A stretch of DNA of 64,000 nucleotides from Kitasatospora sp. NBC_01287 (GCF_026340565.1 NZ_JAPEPB010000001.1:4502501-4566500), one strand, 5' to 3'; positions 24,831-33,314 are shown, counted from the stretch's first letter. Notes: generated by a model not told the origin, from the sequence alone. Numbers and translations are program-made.

Positions 24831-26225
24831 TCAGCGCGGCCGGCCGGCCTCGTGGCCGGCCCTGCCGAAGCCCAGCTCGGTCCAGCGCACGTCGGGGCGC
24901 CCGTGCAGATCACCGCGCTCGCCCTGGTGCACCGGGCGCAGCCCCGCCGCCCGCGCCTGGGCCAGCACCTCCTCGGGCCGCACCGCGAACATCCGCCGCC
25001 GGGCCGGCACCGGGCCGTGCCGCAGCGTCAGCAGCAGGGTGCCGCCGGGGGCGAGCAGCGCGGCCACCGCGCCGATCGCCGCGGCCCGCTCGGCGGGCGC
25101 CAGGTGCATCCAGACCGCGGTGACCAGGATCAGGTCGAAGCGGGCCTGCCCGGCCGGAGAGGCGGCCGTCTCGGCCCCGTCCGCCCGCGCCGTCTCGGCC
25201 GTGAGGCGGGGCAACGCGGGGAGTGCGTCGTCCAGCCAGCGGATGCCGGCCCCCGCGTGCAGCCGCTCACCGAGCTCGCGCAGCGCGGCGGTGGGCTCGA
25301 CGGCGGTCACCGTGTGGCCCAGCGCGGCCAGCGCCGCGGCGTCCCGGCCGGAGCCGGCCCCGAGGTCCAGCACCCGGGCGGGCGCGGACGGCAGCAGGTG
25401 CAGCAGCCCGCGGTGGACCTGCTCGAAGGTGACGCTCTCGTACTGCTCGGCCAGCGCGGCCGCCTCATCCTGGTACCCGGCCGTGCCGGCGGCGCCGTCC
25501 CCGCCGTCAGGGCCATCAGGGCTGCTGGGGGCGCCGGGGCCACCCCCTGCCGCCAGGGCGGCGAGCAGCCCGGGGAGTTCGCGCATGTCGTGGAAGACGT
25601 GCTGCGCGCCCGCCTCGGCCAGCAGCTGGGCGGGGGTCAGGCCGCCCGCGTAGCCGAGCACCCGCATGCCGGCCGCGCGGGCGGCGCGGACCCCGGGGCC
25701 GCTGTCCTCCACCACCACGCAGGCCCGCGGGAGGACGCCCATCCGGGCCGCCGCGTGCTGGAACAGGTCGGGGGCCGGCTTGCCCCGGGCGACCTCGGTG
25801 GCGCTGAAGATCCGACCGTCGAAGTAGTCGTACAGCCCGGTCCGCCCCAAGGTGTGGCGCATCTTCTCATGGCTGCCGCTGGAGGCCACGCAGGACGGGC
25901 GGTGCAGACCGGCCAGCGCCTGTGCGATCCCGTCCACCGGGGCCAGCCCCTCGTCCACCGCCACCCGGTGCCGCTCCTCGAAGCACCGCTGCCACTCGGC
26001 GGCCACCGCCCCGCCCAGCCGCTCGGCGACCTGCGCGCCGATCGAGGCGGTCGAGCGGCCGATGAACCGCTCGATCACCTCCGCCTCGGTGAGCGGCCAG
26101 CCGAGCTCGGCACCGAGCGCGACCTGCACCCGGACCGCGATCCGCTCGCTGTCCACCAGGACGCCGTCGCAGTCGAAGATGACCAGGTCAACGGGCTCAT
26201 TCGAATGATCGTCAGTTTCTGTCAT
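24831..26225 (-). CDS. fusion of HAD phosphatase (beta-phosphoglucomutase-like) and SAM methyltransferase
   Basis: 464 residues. Residues 1-215 are a HAD hydrolase with cap: VIFDCDGVLVDS (Asp18, Asp20), VASSGS, GKPAPDLF, VVEDSGPGVRAARAAG. A Gly/Pro/Asp linker (about 228-250) leads to a class I methyltransferase: VLDLGAGSGRDAAALAALG (SAM loop), TAVEPTAALRELG, FDLILVTAVWMHL, LLAPGGTLLLTLRHG. Both halves keep their catalytic and cofactor motifs, so both may work. I know of no characterised protein with this architecture. The reading frame is continuous, with no sign of sequencing error at the junction. Confidence 0.85.
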   Translation of the reverse strand: MTETDDHSNEPVDLVIFDCDGVLVDSERIAVRVQVALGAELGWPLTEAEVIERFIGRSTASIGAQVAERLGGAVAAEWQRCFEERHRVAVDEGLAPVDGIAQALAGLHRPSCVASSGSHEKMRHTLGRTGLYDYFDGRIFSATEVARGKPAPDLFQHAAARMGVLPRACVVVEDSGPGVRAARAAGMRVLGYAGGLTPAQLLAEAGAQHVFHDMRELPGLLAALAAGGGPGAPSSPDGPDGGDGAAGTAGYQDEAAALAEQYESVTFEQVHRGLLHLLPSAPARVLDLGAGSGRDAAALAALGHTVTAVEPTAALRELGERLHAGAGIRWLDDALPALPRLTAETARADGAETAASPAGQARFDLILVTAVWMHLAPAERAAAIGAVAALLAPGGTLLLTLRHGPVPARRRMFAVRPEEVLAQARAAGLRPVHQGERGDLHGRPDVRWTELGFGRAGHEAGRPR

Positions 26226-26408
26226 CGGGTCAGGCTAGACCTGCCTCCCACTGACCGATTCGCCCGCGTGACACCCGCCCGTACCGTCGTCGACCGAAGA
26301 AGGAACCGGTCAGCCCGACTCGACTTCCTGGATCCCGCCGACCGCTACGAGCGCCCGACGAACTGGTGCGCGTGGTGCGCGACTTCCTCGGCACCGAGTG
26401 ACGCGGTG

Positions 26409-27800
26409 TCAGTCGACCGGTTCCCCGCCGTTCGCCGACGCGTCGCGGCCCGCGGCCCGCCCGCAGGCCGCCGCCCGGTCCAGCAGCAGGGCGCACTCGC
26501 GTCCGTTGCGGGTCAGCTCAGCGGCCCGCTCGAACTCGGCCCGGGCCTCGGCCGGGCGCCCCAACTTGGCCAGCAGGTCGCCGCGGACGGCGGGCAGCAG
26601 GTGGTAGCCGCGCAGGGCGGGCTCCTCGCGGAGCTGGTCCAGCAGGTCGAGCCCGACGGCCGGGCCGAAGGCCATCCCCAGCGCCACCGCGCGGTTCAGC
26701 TCCACCACTGGCGAGGGCGCGCGCCGGGCCAGCGCCTCGTAGAGGGCGGCGATCCGCACCCAGTCCGTCCGCTCGGGGCTGCCCGCGCGCACGTGGCAGG
26801 CGGCGATCGAGGCCTGCAGCGCGTACGGGCCGAGCGGACCCGCGGCCAGTTGCTCGGCCCGCTCCAGCGCCGCCAGGCCGCGGTGGATCAGCAACTGGTC
26901 CCAGCGGGCCCGGTCCTGGTCGAGCAGCAGCACCGGTGCACCGTCGACCCCGGCCCTGGCCGCGGCCCGGGAGGCCTGGATCTCCAGCAGGGCGACCAGC
27001 CCGTGCACCTCCGACTCGCCCGGGACCAGCTCGGCCAGCACCCGGCCCAGGCGCAGCGCGTCCTCGCAGAGGCCCGGACGCATCCAGTCGTCGCCCGCCG
27101 TCGCGGCGTAGCCCTCGTTGAAGATCAGATAGATGACTTCCAGGACCGAGTCCAACCGCCGGGCCAGCTCCGGACCGGCCGGCACCTCGAACGGCACCTC
27201 GGCCCGGGCCAGCGACCGCTTGGCCCGGACGATCCGCTGGGCCACCGTCGACTCCGCGACCAGGAACGCGCGGGCGATCTCATCGGTGGTCAGCCCGCCG
27301 AGCAGCCGCAGGGTGAGCGCCACCCTTGCCTCGGTGGCGAGCACCGGGTGGCAGGCGGTGAAGACCAGGCGGAGCAGGTCGTCCTCGATCTCCTCGCTCT
27401 GCTCGGCGAGTTGCTCGGGGCCCGGCGCGGGCTCGGCGGCCAGCTGGTGACCGAACCGGTCGAGCTTGCCGGCCAGCCGCTGCTCGCGGCGCACCAGGTC
27501 GATCGCGCGGCGTTTGGCGGTGGTCATCAGCCAGGCTCCCGGGTTGCGCGGGACCCCCTCACCGGGCCACTGCTCCAGCGCGGCGACCAGCGCGTCCTGG
27601 GCCAGCTCCTCGGCCAGGTCGAGGTCGCGCACGATCCGGACCAGCCCGGCGATAAGGCGCGGCGACTCGATCCGCCAGACCGCGGCGATCGCGCGGCGGG
27701 CGGGGGCGCTGCCGGAGGAGGCACTGTCGGCGGGGGCGCTGTGGGCGGGGGCGCTGTGGGCGGGGGCGCTGTCGGGATCGGGCGGCTGAGAGCTCGTCAC
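26409..27800 (-). CDS. ECF42-type RNA polymerase sigma factor (sigma-70 regions 2/4 plus DUF6596/TPR C-terminus)
   Basis: 463 residues. An N-terminal Ala/Ser/Pro tail with HSAPA repeats is followed by region 2 (WRIESPRLIAGLVRIVRDLDLAEELAQDALVAALEQWP), region 4 (LRLLGGLTTDEIARAFLVAESTVAQRIVRAKR) and a long C-terminal domain (about 215-450, DSVLEVIYLIFNEGY, then TPR-like ELNRAVALGMAFGPAVGLDLLDQL). This C-terminal extension replaces an anti-sigma factor in the ECF42 group. The upstream gene codes for a DGPF (YciI-like) protein, the standard ECF42 partner. GTG start with GGGAAG before it; 91 bases after the partner gene. Confidence 0.92.
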   Translation of the reverse strand: MTSSQPPDPDSAPAHSAPAHSAPADSASSGSAPARRAIAAVWRIESPRLIAGLVRIVRDLDLAEELAQDALVAALEQWPGEGVPRNPGAWLMTTAKRRAIDLVRREQRLAGKLDRFGHQLAAEPAPGPEQLAEQSEEIEDDLLRLVFTACHPVLATEARVALTLRLLGGLTTDEIARAFLVAESTVAQRIVRAKRSLARAEVPFEVPAGPELARRLDSVLEVIYLIFNEGYAATAGDDWMRPGLCEDALRLGRVLAELVPGESEVHGLVALLEIQASRAAARAGVDGAPVLLLDQDRARWDQLLIHRGLAALERAEQLAAGPLGPYALQASIAACHVRAGSPERTDWVRIAALYEALARRAPSPVVELNRAVALGMAFGPAVGLDLLDQLREEPALRGYHLLPAVRGDLLAKLGRPAEARAEFERAAELTRNGRECALLLDRAAACGRAAGRDASANGGEPVD

Positions 27801-27891
27801 GGCTTCCCATCAGAGCAGCGGGCGGGCGGGGGCCGCAAGCTCGCGCACCCCCACCGCACCAACCGCGGACGGCGGCCCGATCACCGCATCG

Positions 27892-28326
27892 CTACCGGGC
27901 GGCCGCCTGCTGGCGCTCCACCTCCGCGCGCATCGCCCGCTCGCGCTCCAGCGCGTCCGGCGGCAGCACCTCGGCGGGGAACTCGGTGGGCTCGAAGATC
28001 TGTCGCAGCTCCAGCGTGCCGCCCTCGCCGAAGGGCACCCGGCAGGCCCACTCCACGGCCTCCTCGGGCGACTTCACCTGGATCAGCCAGTAGCCCGCGA
28101 TCAGCTCCTTCGCCTCGGTGAACGGCCCGTCGGTCACGGTCGGCTTCCCGCCCGGCCAGCTGATCCGGAAGCCCTTCTCGCTGGGGTGCAGGCCGTCGGC
28201 GGCCAGCAGCACCCCGGCCTTGACCAGCTCCTCGTTGTAGCGGCTCATCGCGTCGATCAGCTCGGTGGACGGCAGGACACCGGCCTCGGTGGTCTCGTCG
28301 GCCCGCACCATCATCATGAAGCGCAT
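27892..28326 (-). CDS. DGPF-domain (YciI-like) protein, ECF42 partner
   Basis: 144 residues from ATG 28326 (MRFMMMVRADETTEAG), with AAGGAG 9 bases upstream; an ATG 9 bases earlier is also possible. The DGPF motif is intact (TVTDGPFTEAKELIAGYWLIQV), in the ferredoxin-like YCII fold. These proteins are the conserved targets and companions of ECF42 sigma factors; their biochemical role is unsettled. It is the first gene of a two-gene operon with the sigma factor and lies behind an ECF42-like promoter. Confidence 0.9.
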   Translation of the reverse strand: MRFMMMVRADETTEAGVLPSTELIDAMSRYNEELVKAGVLLAADGLHPSEKGFRISWPGGKPTVTDGPFTEAKELIAGYWLIQVKSPEEAVEWACRVPFGEGGTLELRQIFEPTEFPAEVLPPDALERERAMRAEVERQQAAAR

Positions 28327-28400
28327 CGTCGCCATCTCCTTCTCGGCCCGGTCACCGGGCGGACCGTCCGCCCGGCTCCCCATCAAGCCTTCACCCATGC

Positions 28401-28427
28401 GTCGAACGGGACCACGCCGATTCGACA
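28401..28427 (-). promoter_or_regulatory. ECF42-type promoter of the DGPF-sigma operon
   Basis: Reading the minus strand: -35 TGTCGA (28427-28422), 17-base spacer, -10 CGAC (28404-28401). The published ECF42 consensus, as I recall it, is TGTCGA in -35 and CGA/TC in -10. Start of transcription would be near 28394, leaving a leader of about 70 bases before the DGPF gene. The operon is therefore probably autoregulated. Confidence 0.65.
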
Positions 28428-28514
28428 GCGGCGGCCGAGCTTTTTTCCGCGCCCGGCCACCGACCCGCGACTCCGCCTGCCGTGCCCCGCCCCGCCGTGC
28501 CCCGCCCGGCCCCG

Positions 28515-29546
28515 CTACTGACGCAGTTCGAGCGAGATGTGCGCGGACAGCTCCCGCAGGAAGTCGGTCGCGTCGAAGAGCTCTCCGGCGGAGACCACAC
28601 CGACCGCCTTGGTCTGCCCCGCGAGGATGCGGCGGACCGCCTCGACCGCGAGCGGCGCGGTGACCGCGTAGATGTCCTGGCCCCGCGCCACCGCGCGCCG
28701 CTCCAGGCCACCGGAGCGCACGACGACGTCGACGAGGAAGGTCTGCGCGGACCTCCCGCGCTCGTCGACCGCGGTCGGCGCCGACGCGTCCGGGGCCGAC
28801 AGGTCCGTGGCCGCCTCGACCGTCATGTAGGTGCACACCTCCGGGACGGACAGGTGGCTGGGGATGGTGACGACGTCGGCCATCGTGAACTCCCCGAGGA
28901 CCGCCCGGGTGCCCAGCGGCTCGGGGAACGGCCACTCCAGCGTGGGCAGGGCGTCGTCGCGGTACTCCAGCCGCCCGTTCGCGAAGCGGACCCGCTGGCC
29001 GTTGCGCCGCTCCCGGGAGATCCGGCCCGCGGCGATCGTGCCCTCCGTGGGGTGCCAGCTGTTCAGCCCGTAGGCGACGTGCACCTCGTCGGCCGCGGTC
29101 CAGTCACCCATCGCCGCGGTCGCCAGCAGGTCGCCGAGGCCGCCGTAGAAGGCCATCGCGGGGACGATCACCGCCCCCGCGGCACGAGCGCGGTCCGCGA
29201 AGTGGGCGAACGTGTCGAGGTTGGCCTCCAGCTCGGCCGCCACGTCGACGTACGGGATCCCGGCGCGCAGCGCCGCCTCGATCAGCGGAGCGCCGGTCGT
29301 GGCGAAGGGCCCCGCGCAGTTGATCACCGCCGCGGCACCGGCCAGTGCGCGGTCGAGCGCGGCCGGATCGTCGACCGACGCCGGCCTGGCGTCGAGCCCG
29401 GGATGGGCCTCCGCCAGCGCCCGCAGCTTCTCGGCGTCGCGGCCGACGAGCAGCGGCAGGAACCCGCGCTCCCGAAGCTCGGCCACCACGAACCGCCCCG
29501 TGTGCCCGTACGCGCCGAAGACCGCAACTGTCTGTTCCGAAGCCAT
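28515..29546 (-). CDS. saccharopine dehydrogenase-like / trans-acting enoyl reductase-type NADP protein
   Basis: 343 residues. N-terminal Rossmann fold VAVFGAYGHTGRFVVAELRERG (GxxGxxG) followed by VINCAGPFATTGAPLIEAAL and YVDVAAELE, the signature of the saccharopine-dehydrogenase/enoyl-reductase superfamily. The C-terminal half is the mixed beta domain of these enzymes. Substrate is unknown; in mycobacteria relatives reduce lipid or polyketide intermediates. It is divergent from the GlxA regulator, which may control it. Confidence 0.8.
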   Translation of the reverse strand: MASEQTVAVFGAYGHTGRFVVAELRERGFLPLLVGRDAEKLRALAEAHPGLDARPASVDDPAALDRALAGAAAVINCAGPFATTGAPLIEAALRAGIPYVDVAAELEANLDTFAHFADRARAAGAVIVPAMAFYGGLGDLLATAAMGDWTAADEVHVAYGLNSWHPTEGTIAAGRISRERRNGQRVRFANGRLEYRDDALPTLEWPFPEPLGTRAVLGEFTMADVVTIPSHLSVPEVCTYMTVEAATDLSAPDASAPTAVDERGRSAQTFLVDVVVRSGGLERRAVARGQDIYAVTAPLAVEAVRRILAGQTKAVGVVSAGELFDATDFLRELSAHISLELRQ

Positions 29547-29608
29547 GTGTGCTCCCCGTTCGAATGATCGTTAAGGACATCCTGGCAGGGCGGGCACTCC
29601 AGCACGAG

Positions 29609-29643
29609 TGTCCGGAACGCCGCGCTCCGTACAATTCCGGACA
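29609..29643. promoter_or_regulatory. operator and leaderless promoter of the GlxA-type regulator
   Basis: A perfect 9-bp inverted repeat TGTCCGGAA (29609-29617) / TTCCGGACA (29635-29643) spans the start region, with a consensus -10 TACAAT at 29630-29635 between and into the arms. The -10 ends 7 bases before the ATG at 29643, so transcription should begin at or next to the A of ATG: a leaderless mRNA. The repeat is well placed for autorepression. Confidence 0.65.
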
Positions 29644-30590
29644 TGAGCACTGTCGCACTGGCCGTCACCGACGGGATGCTGCACTTCGAACTGTCCGTGG
29701 CGTGCGAGATCTTCGGTCCTGCTCCGGCCGCCGTGGCCGGCCCCTGGTACGACCTCGCCCTCTGCGGCTCGCACCCCGTGCGGGTGGGCCGCTTCCTGCT
29801 GGAGCCCGACCTCGGGCTCGACCGGCTCCGGCAGGCCGACACCGTGATCGTCCCCGCCTGGGCCGATGTCGACCAGGAGCCGCCGGCCGACCTGGTCGAC
29901 GCGGTGCGCGCGGCCCATGAGGCGGGCGCCCGGGTGGCCTCGCTCTGCACGGGCGCGTTCGTGCTGGCGGCGGCCGGCCTCCTGGACGGCAGGCGCGCCA
30001 CCACGCACTGGGCCCACACCGATCAGCTGGCCGCCCGCTACCCGCGGGTGGCGGTCGACCCGGATGTGCTCTACGTGGACAACGGCAGCGTGCTCACCTC
30101 CGCCGGCAAGGCCGCCGCACTGGACCTGTGCCTGCACCTGGTCCGCCTCGACCACGGCTCGTCGATCGCCAACACCGTCGCGCGCCGCCTGGTCGTGCCG
30201 CCGCTGCGGGCCGGCGGGCAGGCCCAGTTCGTCACCACCCCGGTGCCCGCCCGCGAGGACCATCCGCTCGCCACCCTGCTCCCCTGGGTGAGCGAGCGGC
30301 TCGACCAGCCGCTGACCGTGGAGGACCTGGCCCGCCGGGCCCGGATGAGCTCGCGCAACCTGGGCCGCCACTTCCGGGCGGCGACCGGCACCAGCCCGCT
30401 GCAGTGGCTGCTCACCCAGCGGATCCGCCGGGCGCAGGAGCTGCTGGAGAACACCGACGACGGCGTCGGCACCATCGCGGCGGCCACCGGCATGGGCACC
30501 GCCACGACGCTGCGCCGCCACTTCAACCGCACCGTCGGCGTGCCCCCGGACACCTACCGCCGCACCTTCCGCGCGCGGTCCCGGCCGTAG
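29643..30590 (+). CDS. GlxA-family AraC-type transcriptional regulator
   Basis: 315 residues. Residues 1-165 are a DJ-1/PfpI domain (VALAVTDGMLHFELSVACEIFG, VASLCTGAFVLAAAGLLDGRRAT with the nucleophile-elbow Cys). Residues 215-310 are a double HTH AraC domain (LDQPLTVEDLARRARMSSRNLGRHFRAATG, GVGTIAAATGMGTATTLRRHF). GlxA proteins respond to small metabolites or act in stress control. It is divergent from the saccharopine dehydrogenase-like gene. Confidence 0.92.
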   Translation: MSTVALAVTDGMLHFELSVACEIFGPAPAAVAGPWYDLALCGSHPVRVGRFLLEPDLGLDRLRQADTVIVPAWADVDQEPPADLVDAVRAAHEAGARVASLCTGAFVLAAAGLLDGRRATTHWAHTDQLAARYPRVAVDPDVLYVDNGSVLTSAGKAAALDLCLHLVRLDHGSSIANTVARRLVVPPLRAGGQAQFVTTPVPAREDHPLATLLPWVSERLDQPLTVEDLARRARMSSRNLGRHFRAATGTSPLQWLLTQRIRRAQELLENTDDGVGTIAAATGMGTATTLRRHFNRTVGVPPDTYRRTFRARSRP

Positions 30591-30664
30591 GGTCCCGCGA
30601 GTGCCCCAGGCTCCCGCGAATCCGGTCCGAGGCCGGGGGCCGGGGCTGTGACGACCCCCGCGGC

Positions 30665-31168
30665 TCAGCCCCGGTCGTGGTCCCCGGTCGAGCCGTCGAT
30701 GAACTCGCGCAGGATGTCCAGGTGGCCCGCATGCCGTGCGGTTTCCGTCGTCATGTGGATGAGTACCCAGCGCAGCGAAACGGCGTTGCCGGCGTAGGAC
30801 GTGCCGAGGTCGTCGAGTCCGAGCTCGTCGATCACCTCGTCGGCGGCAGCTCGGGCCCGACCGTAGAACTCCAGGATGTCGCCGGTGGACTCGTGCGGTT
30901 CCACCCGCATGTCGGAGGCCTCGTCCACGTCGAAGTCGAACGGCAGGGGCCCCGTTTCGCGGCCGAAGGTCTCGCGGAACCAACCGAGCTCGGCACCCCC
31001 GAGGTGCTTGACCAGCCCCAGCAGGTTCGTCCCCGACGGAGTCATCGGCCGCCGCAACTGCTCGTCGTCAAGGCCTTCGAGCTTCCAGAGCACCGCGTCA
31101 CGATGCCGGTCGAGGGCAACATGCAGACTGTCCTTCTCGCCACCGGTGAATGGCACACGCTTTGTCAT
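30665..31168 (-). CDS. DinB-superfamily (DUF664) protein
   Basis: 167 residues. Four-helix bundle with the metal-site histidines of the DinB/DUF664 fold: LVKHLGGAELGWF near residue 55 and HMTTETARHAGHLDILREFIDG near the C-terminus. Related proteins bind a divalent metal and some are thiol-dependent transferases (mycothiol or bacillithiol); others have no known activity. It converges with the GlxA regulator. Confidence 0.85.
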   Translation of the reverse strand: MTKRVPFTGGEKDSLHVALDRHRDAVLWKLEGLDDEQLRRPMTPSGTNLLGLVKHLGGAELGWFRETFGRETGPLPFDFDVDEASDMRVEPHESTGDILEFYGRARAAADEVIDELGLDDLGTSYAGNAVSLRWVLIHMTTETARHAGHLDILREFIDGSTGDHDRG

Positions 31169-31454
31169 GCGCGGACCGTAGCAGCCGCTGGGGCACCTCG
31201 GGTTCGGGAGTCCCGGAGCCCTCCTGTTACGACATCACCATGAGATTCCGTCACGGCACATGAGGCCCTGCGCGGCTGTAGGGTCTCGCCCCCGATGACA
31301 TGTCGATCTTCTGTGACCTGCTTGTTCTCTGTTGTCTCACCGCGATGTCACCCAGGAGCAGTCTCAGATCGATGCCATTTCCTCCGCGCACCGATGAGTT
31401 TCCCGCGCCGCGCCGGTCCGTATGCGTGGGACCGACTCACGGAAGACTGGCGCC
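31169..31454. repeat. AT-richer intergenic region with one copy of a dispersed repeat
   Basis: No gene is supported in these 286 bases. At 31230-31264 there is CGACATCACCATGAGATTCC and a following ATGAG, which recurs in the same orientation at 32117-32145 beyond the next gene. Base composition is less GC-rich than the neighbours. Confidence 0.45.
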
Positions 31455-32018
31455 ATGCGGAAACTGATCTACGGCATGAACCTGACCCTGGACGGCTACA
31501 TCGCCGCGCCCGGCGACGACATCGGCTGGAGCGTGCCGAGCGACGAGCTGTTCCAGTTCTGGTCCGACCAGTTGCGGGCGACCGACCTGTCGCTGTACGG
31601 GCGCAAGCTGTGGCAGACGATGAGCTCCTACTGGCCGACCGGCGACCAGCGGCCCAACGCCACCCCGGCGGAGATCGAGTTCGCGCGCCGCTGGCGGGAC
31701 ATGTCGAAAGTGGTGTTCTCCTCGACGATCGACAAGGTCGACTGGAACACCCGCCTGGTCACCGGCGACGCGGTCGCCGAGATCGCCCGACTCAAGGCCG
31801 AGGACGGCGGCCCGATGGACATCGGCGGCGCGACGCTCGCCGGGGCGGCGATGCGGGCCGGGCTGATCGACGAGTACGTGCTGGCCACCACGCCGGTCCT
31901 GGTGGGCGGCGGCACGCCGTTCTTCACCACTCTGGACAACTGGGTGAACCTCACCCTGGTGGAGACGCGGACGCTCCCCTGCGGCGTGATCCTGACCAGG
32001 TACGAGACGAGGCGCTGA
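31455..32018 (+). CDS. dihydrofolate reductase family (RibD C-terminal-like) protein
   Basis: 187 residues from ATG 31455 (MRKLIYGMNLTLDGYIAAPG); the frame extends further upstream without a site. The fold is that of DHFR/RibD reductase: TLDGYIA, LSLYGRKLWQTM, VFSSTIDKVDWNTRLV, IGGATLAGAAMRAGLIDEY, PVLVGGGTPFF. Substrate unknown; these paralogues are not the essential DHFR. It is flanked on both sides by a direct repeat, suggesting that the gene and its flanks were duplicated or inserted together. Confidence 0.88.
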   Translation: MRKLIYGMNLTLDGYIAAPGDDIGWSVPSDELFQFWSDQLRATDLSLYGRKLWQTMSSYWPTGDQRPNATPAEIEFARRWRDMSKVVFSSTIDKVDWNTRLVTGDAVAEIARLKAEDGGPMDIGGATLAGAAMRAGLIDEYVLATTPVLVGGGTPFFTTLDNWVNLTLVETRTLPCGVILTRYETRR

Positions 32019-32293
32019 GCGCCCGTCCCGGGTGACCCGGACTACCGCCCGAGCCACCCAGCCGAGTGACGACATGACCTGCGAGTCTCAAGACCGCGTC
32101 GCATCCGACTCCGGCCCGACATCAGCCCTGAGATTCCGACATGAGATCTGAGACCCCACACGCTCTGCAGGGTCCACGATTTCGCGAGCAATCGCGACGC
32201 CAGGACCTGCGATGTTGACGTCGGCGAGCAATAGGCCGCGTGCCACTGGTTTCTCGATCATGAGCAACGGTCCGCGGACCTGACGGCTCGGGG
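32019..32293. repeat. AT-richer gap with second dispersed repeat copy and GAGCAAT motifs
   Basis: No gene supported. The segment 32117-32145 repeats the motif found at 31230-31264 (CGACATCA...TGAGATTCCG...ATGAG). Further on, GAGCAAT occurs at 32186-32192 and 32226-32232 and GAGCAAC at 32262-32268, the last within GATCATGAGCA. The same motifs recur in inverted orientation at 34319-34376. Confidence 0.45.
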
Positions 32294-33250
32294 TCAGCTC
32301 GTCAGCTCCTGGATCAGACGGCGGTACGTGTCGAAGGCCAGCTTGGGTGTGTAGTCGTCCCGCAAGAGCCCGAACCGGTCGAAGAGGCCGGTGCCCACGC
32401 TGTTCGCGTCACGCAGGTCGAAGAACGAGTACCCGGTGAGGTTGAGGTCCTCGCGGAGCCCCGCCACCGTCCGGATCACGTTCTCGATGACTTCGGCCTG
32501 GCGCTGCTCGGTGCGGTCCGGTCCGGTGGGCCAGCCGTTCTCGCAGATGTGGATGGGCACGGACCCGCTGATGCCGGCCTTCGGGAGACTGGTGTTACGG
32601 AAGTCGGTGACCACTACGGCCACTGCCTCGGACAGTTGGCCTACGGGCAGTGGCCGGAAGACATCGGGGAAGAAGTCCAGGCCGACGTAGTCCAACGACC
32701 GGTGGAAGCGGTCGTCGGCCAGCGCGCCAAGGTCCTGCCAGAAGGTGTCGACGGGGTCGAAGGTCGGCACCGCGTTGAAGCCGACGGCGATGTCGTGACC
32801 GCGGGCACGAGCTTCCTCCTTGGCCGCGATCACGCCTTGGACAAGGGCCTGACGCACATTCGGCATGCTGCCGTCGAGGGCCGGCATGTCCAGGTTGGGC
32901 TCCTCGCAGAGTTGGAGCATCGCCAGGTGCGGGCCGTCGGTCCGCACCGTGGTCCGGACGAAGTCCACCCAGCCCTCGAGTTCGCCCGTCGGCTCGCGGA
33001 ACGTGAGCACCAGGTCGAGCCTGCGTCCCTCACCGAGGTGGCGCACGGGGTCGGCCGGGGTGGAGGGCGCGTCCGGTGCGACGCCTGCCGTGTACGGGCG
33101 GTAGGCGCGGACCAGCAGGGTCGGGGCGTCACCCTGAAGCTGCCGCAGCGCAGTGGTGATCCGCTCCGGTTGATCGGGGCTGACAGGGTGCACGATGCCG
33201 GTGTCGCTGCCCAGGAGAGCGCCCGGGTAGATCCCGAAGGTGAAGGTCAT
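32294..33250 (-). CDS. putative clan GH-A glycoside hydrolase, cytosolic
   Basis: 318 residues from ATG 33250. It looks like a complete TIM barrel without signal peptide: FGIYPGALLG at the start, LQLCEEPNLDMPAL after strand 4 and HICENGWPTGPDRTE after strand 7, the places of the acid/base and nucleophile glutamates of clan GH-A. The Asn normally before the acid/base Glu is Glu here (EEPN). C-terminal YSFFDLRDANS is also typical. Sugar specificity unknown. It is divergent from a TetR repressor 64 bases away, which likely controls it. Confidence 0.7.
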   Translation of the reverse strand: MTFTFGIYPGALLGSDTGIVHPVSPDQPERITTALRQLQGDAPTLLVRAYRPYTAGVAPDAPSTPADPVRHLGEGRRLDLVLTFREPTGELEGWVDFVRTTVRTDGPHLAMLQLCEEPNLDMPALDGSMPNVRQALVQGVIAAKEEARARGHDIAVGFNAVPTFDPVDTFWQDLGALADDRFHRSLDYVGLDFFPDVFRPLPVGQLSEAVAVVVTDFRNTSLPKAGISGSVPIHICENGWPTGPDRTEQRQAEVIENVIRTVAGLREDLNLTGYSFFDLRDANSVGTGLFDRFGLLRDDYTPKLAFDTYRRLIQELTS

Positions 33251-33314
33251 GGGTCTCACCATAGACGATATTTTTGGTGTCACTGCAACTTTGCATTGAC
33301 TCTACTATGGGGCC
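33251..33314. promoter_or_regulatory. divergent glycosidase/TetR promoter
   Basis: 64 AT-rich bases. TACTAT at 33303-33308 ends 6 bases before the TetR ATG, consistent with a leaderless TetR mRNA. Widely spaced CCATAG (33259-33264) and CTATGG (33305-33310) and the central GTGTCAC palindrome are candidate operator elements. Confidence 0.4.

Noticed and set aside
26226..26408. Possible C-terminal remnant of an alpha/beta hydrolase (plus strand, ending DELVRVVRDFLGTE)
   Set aside because: The similarity is only about 17 residues and the upstream part does not continue in frame; could be chance.
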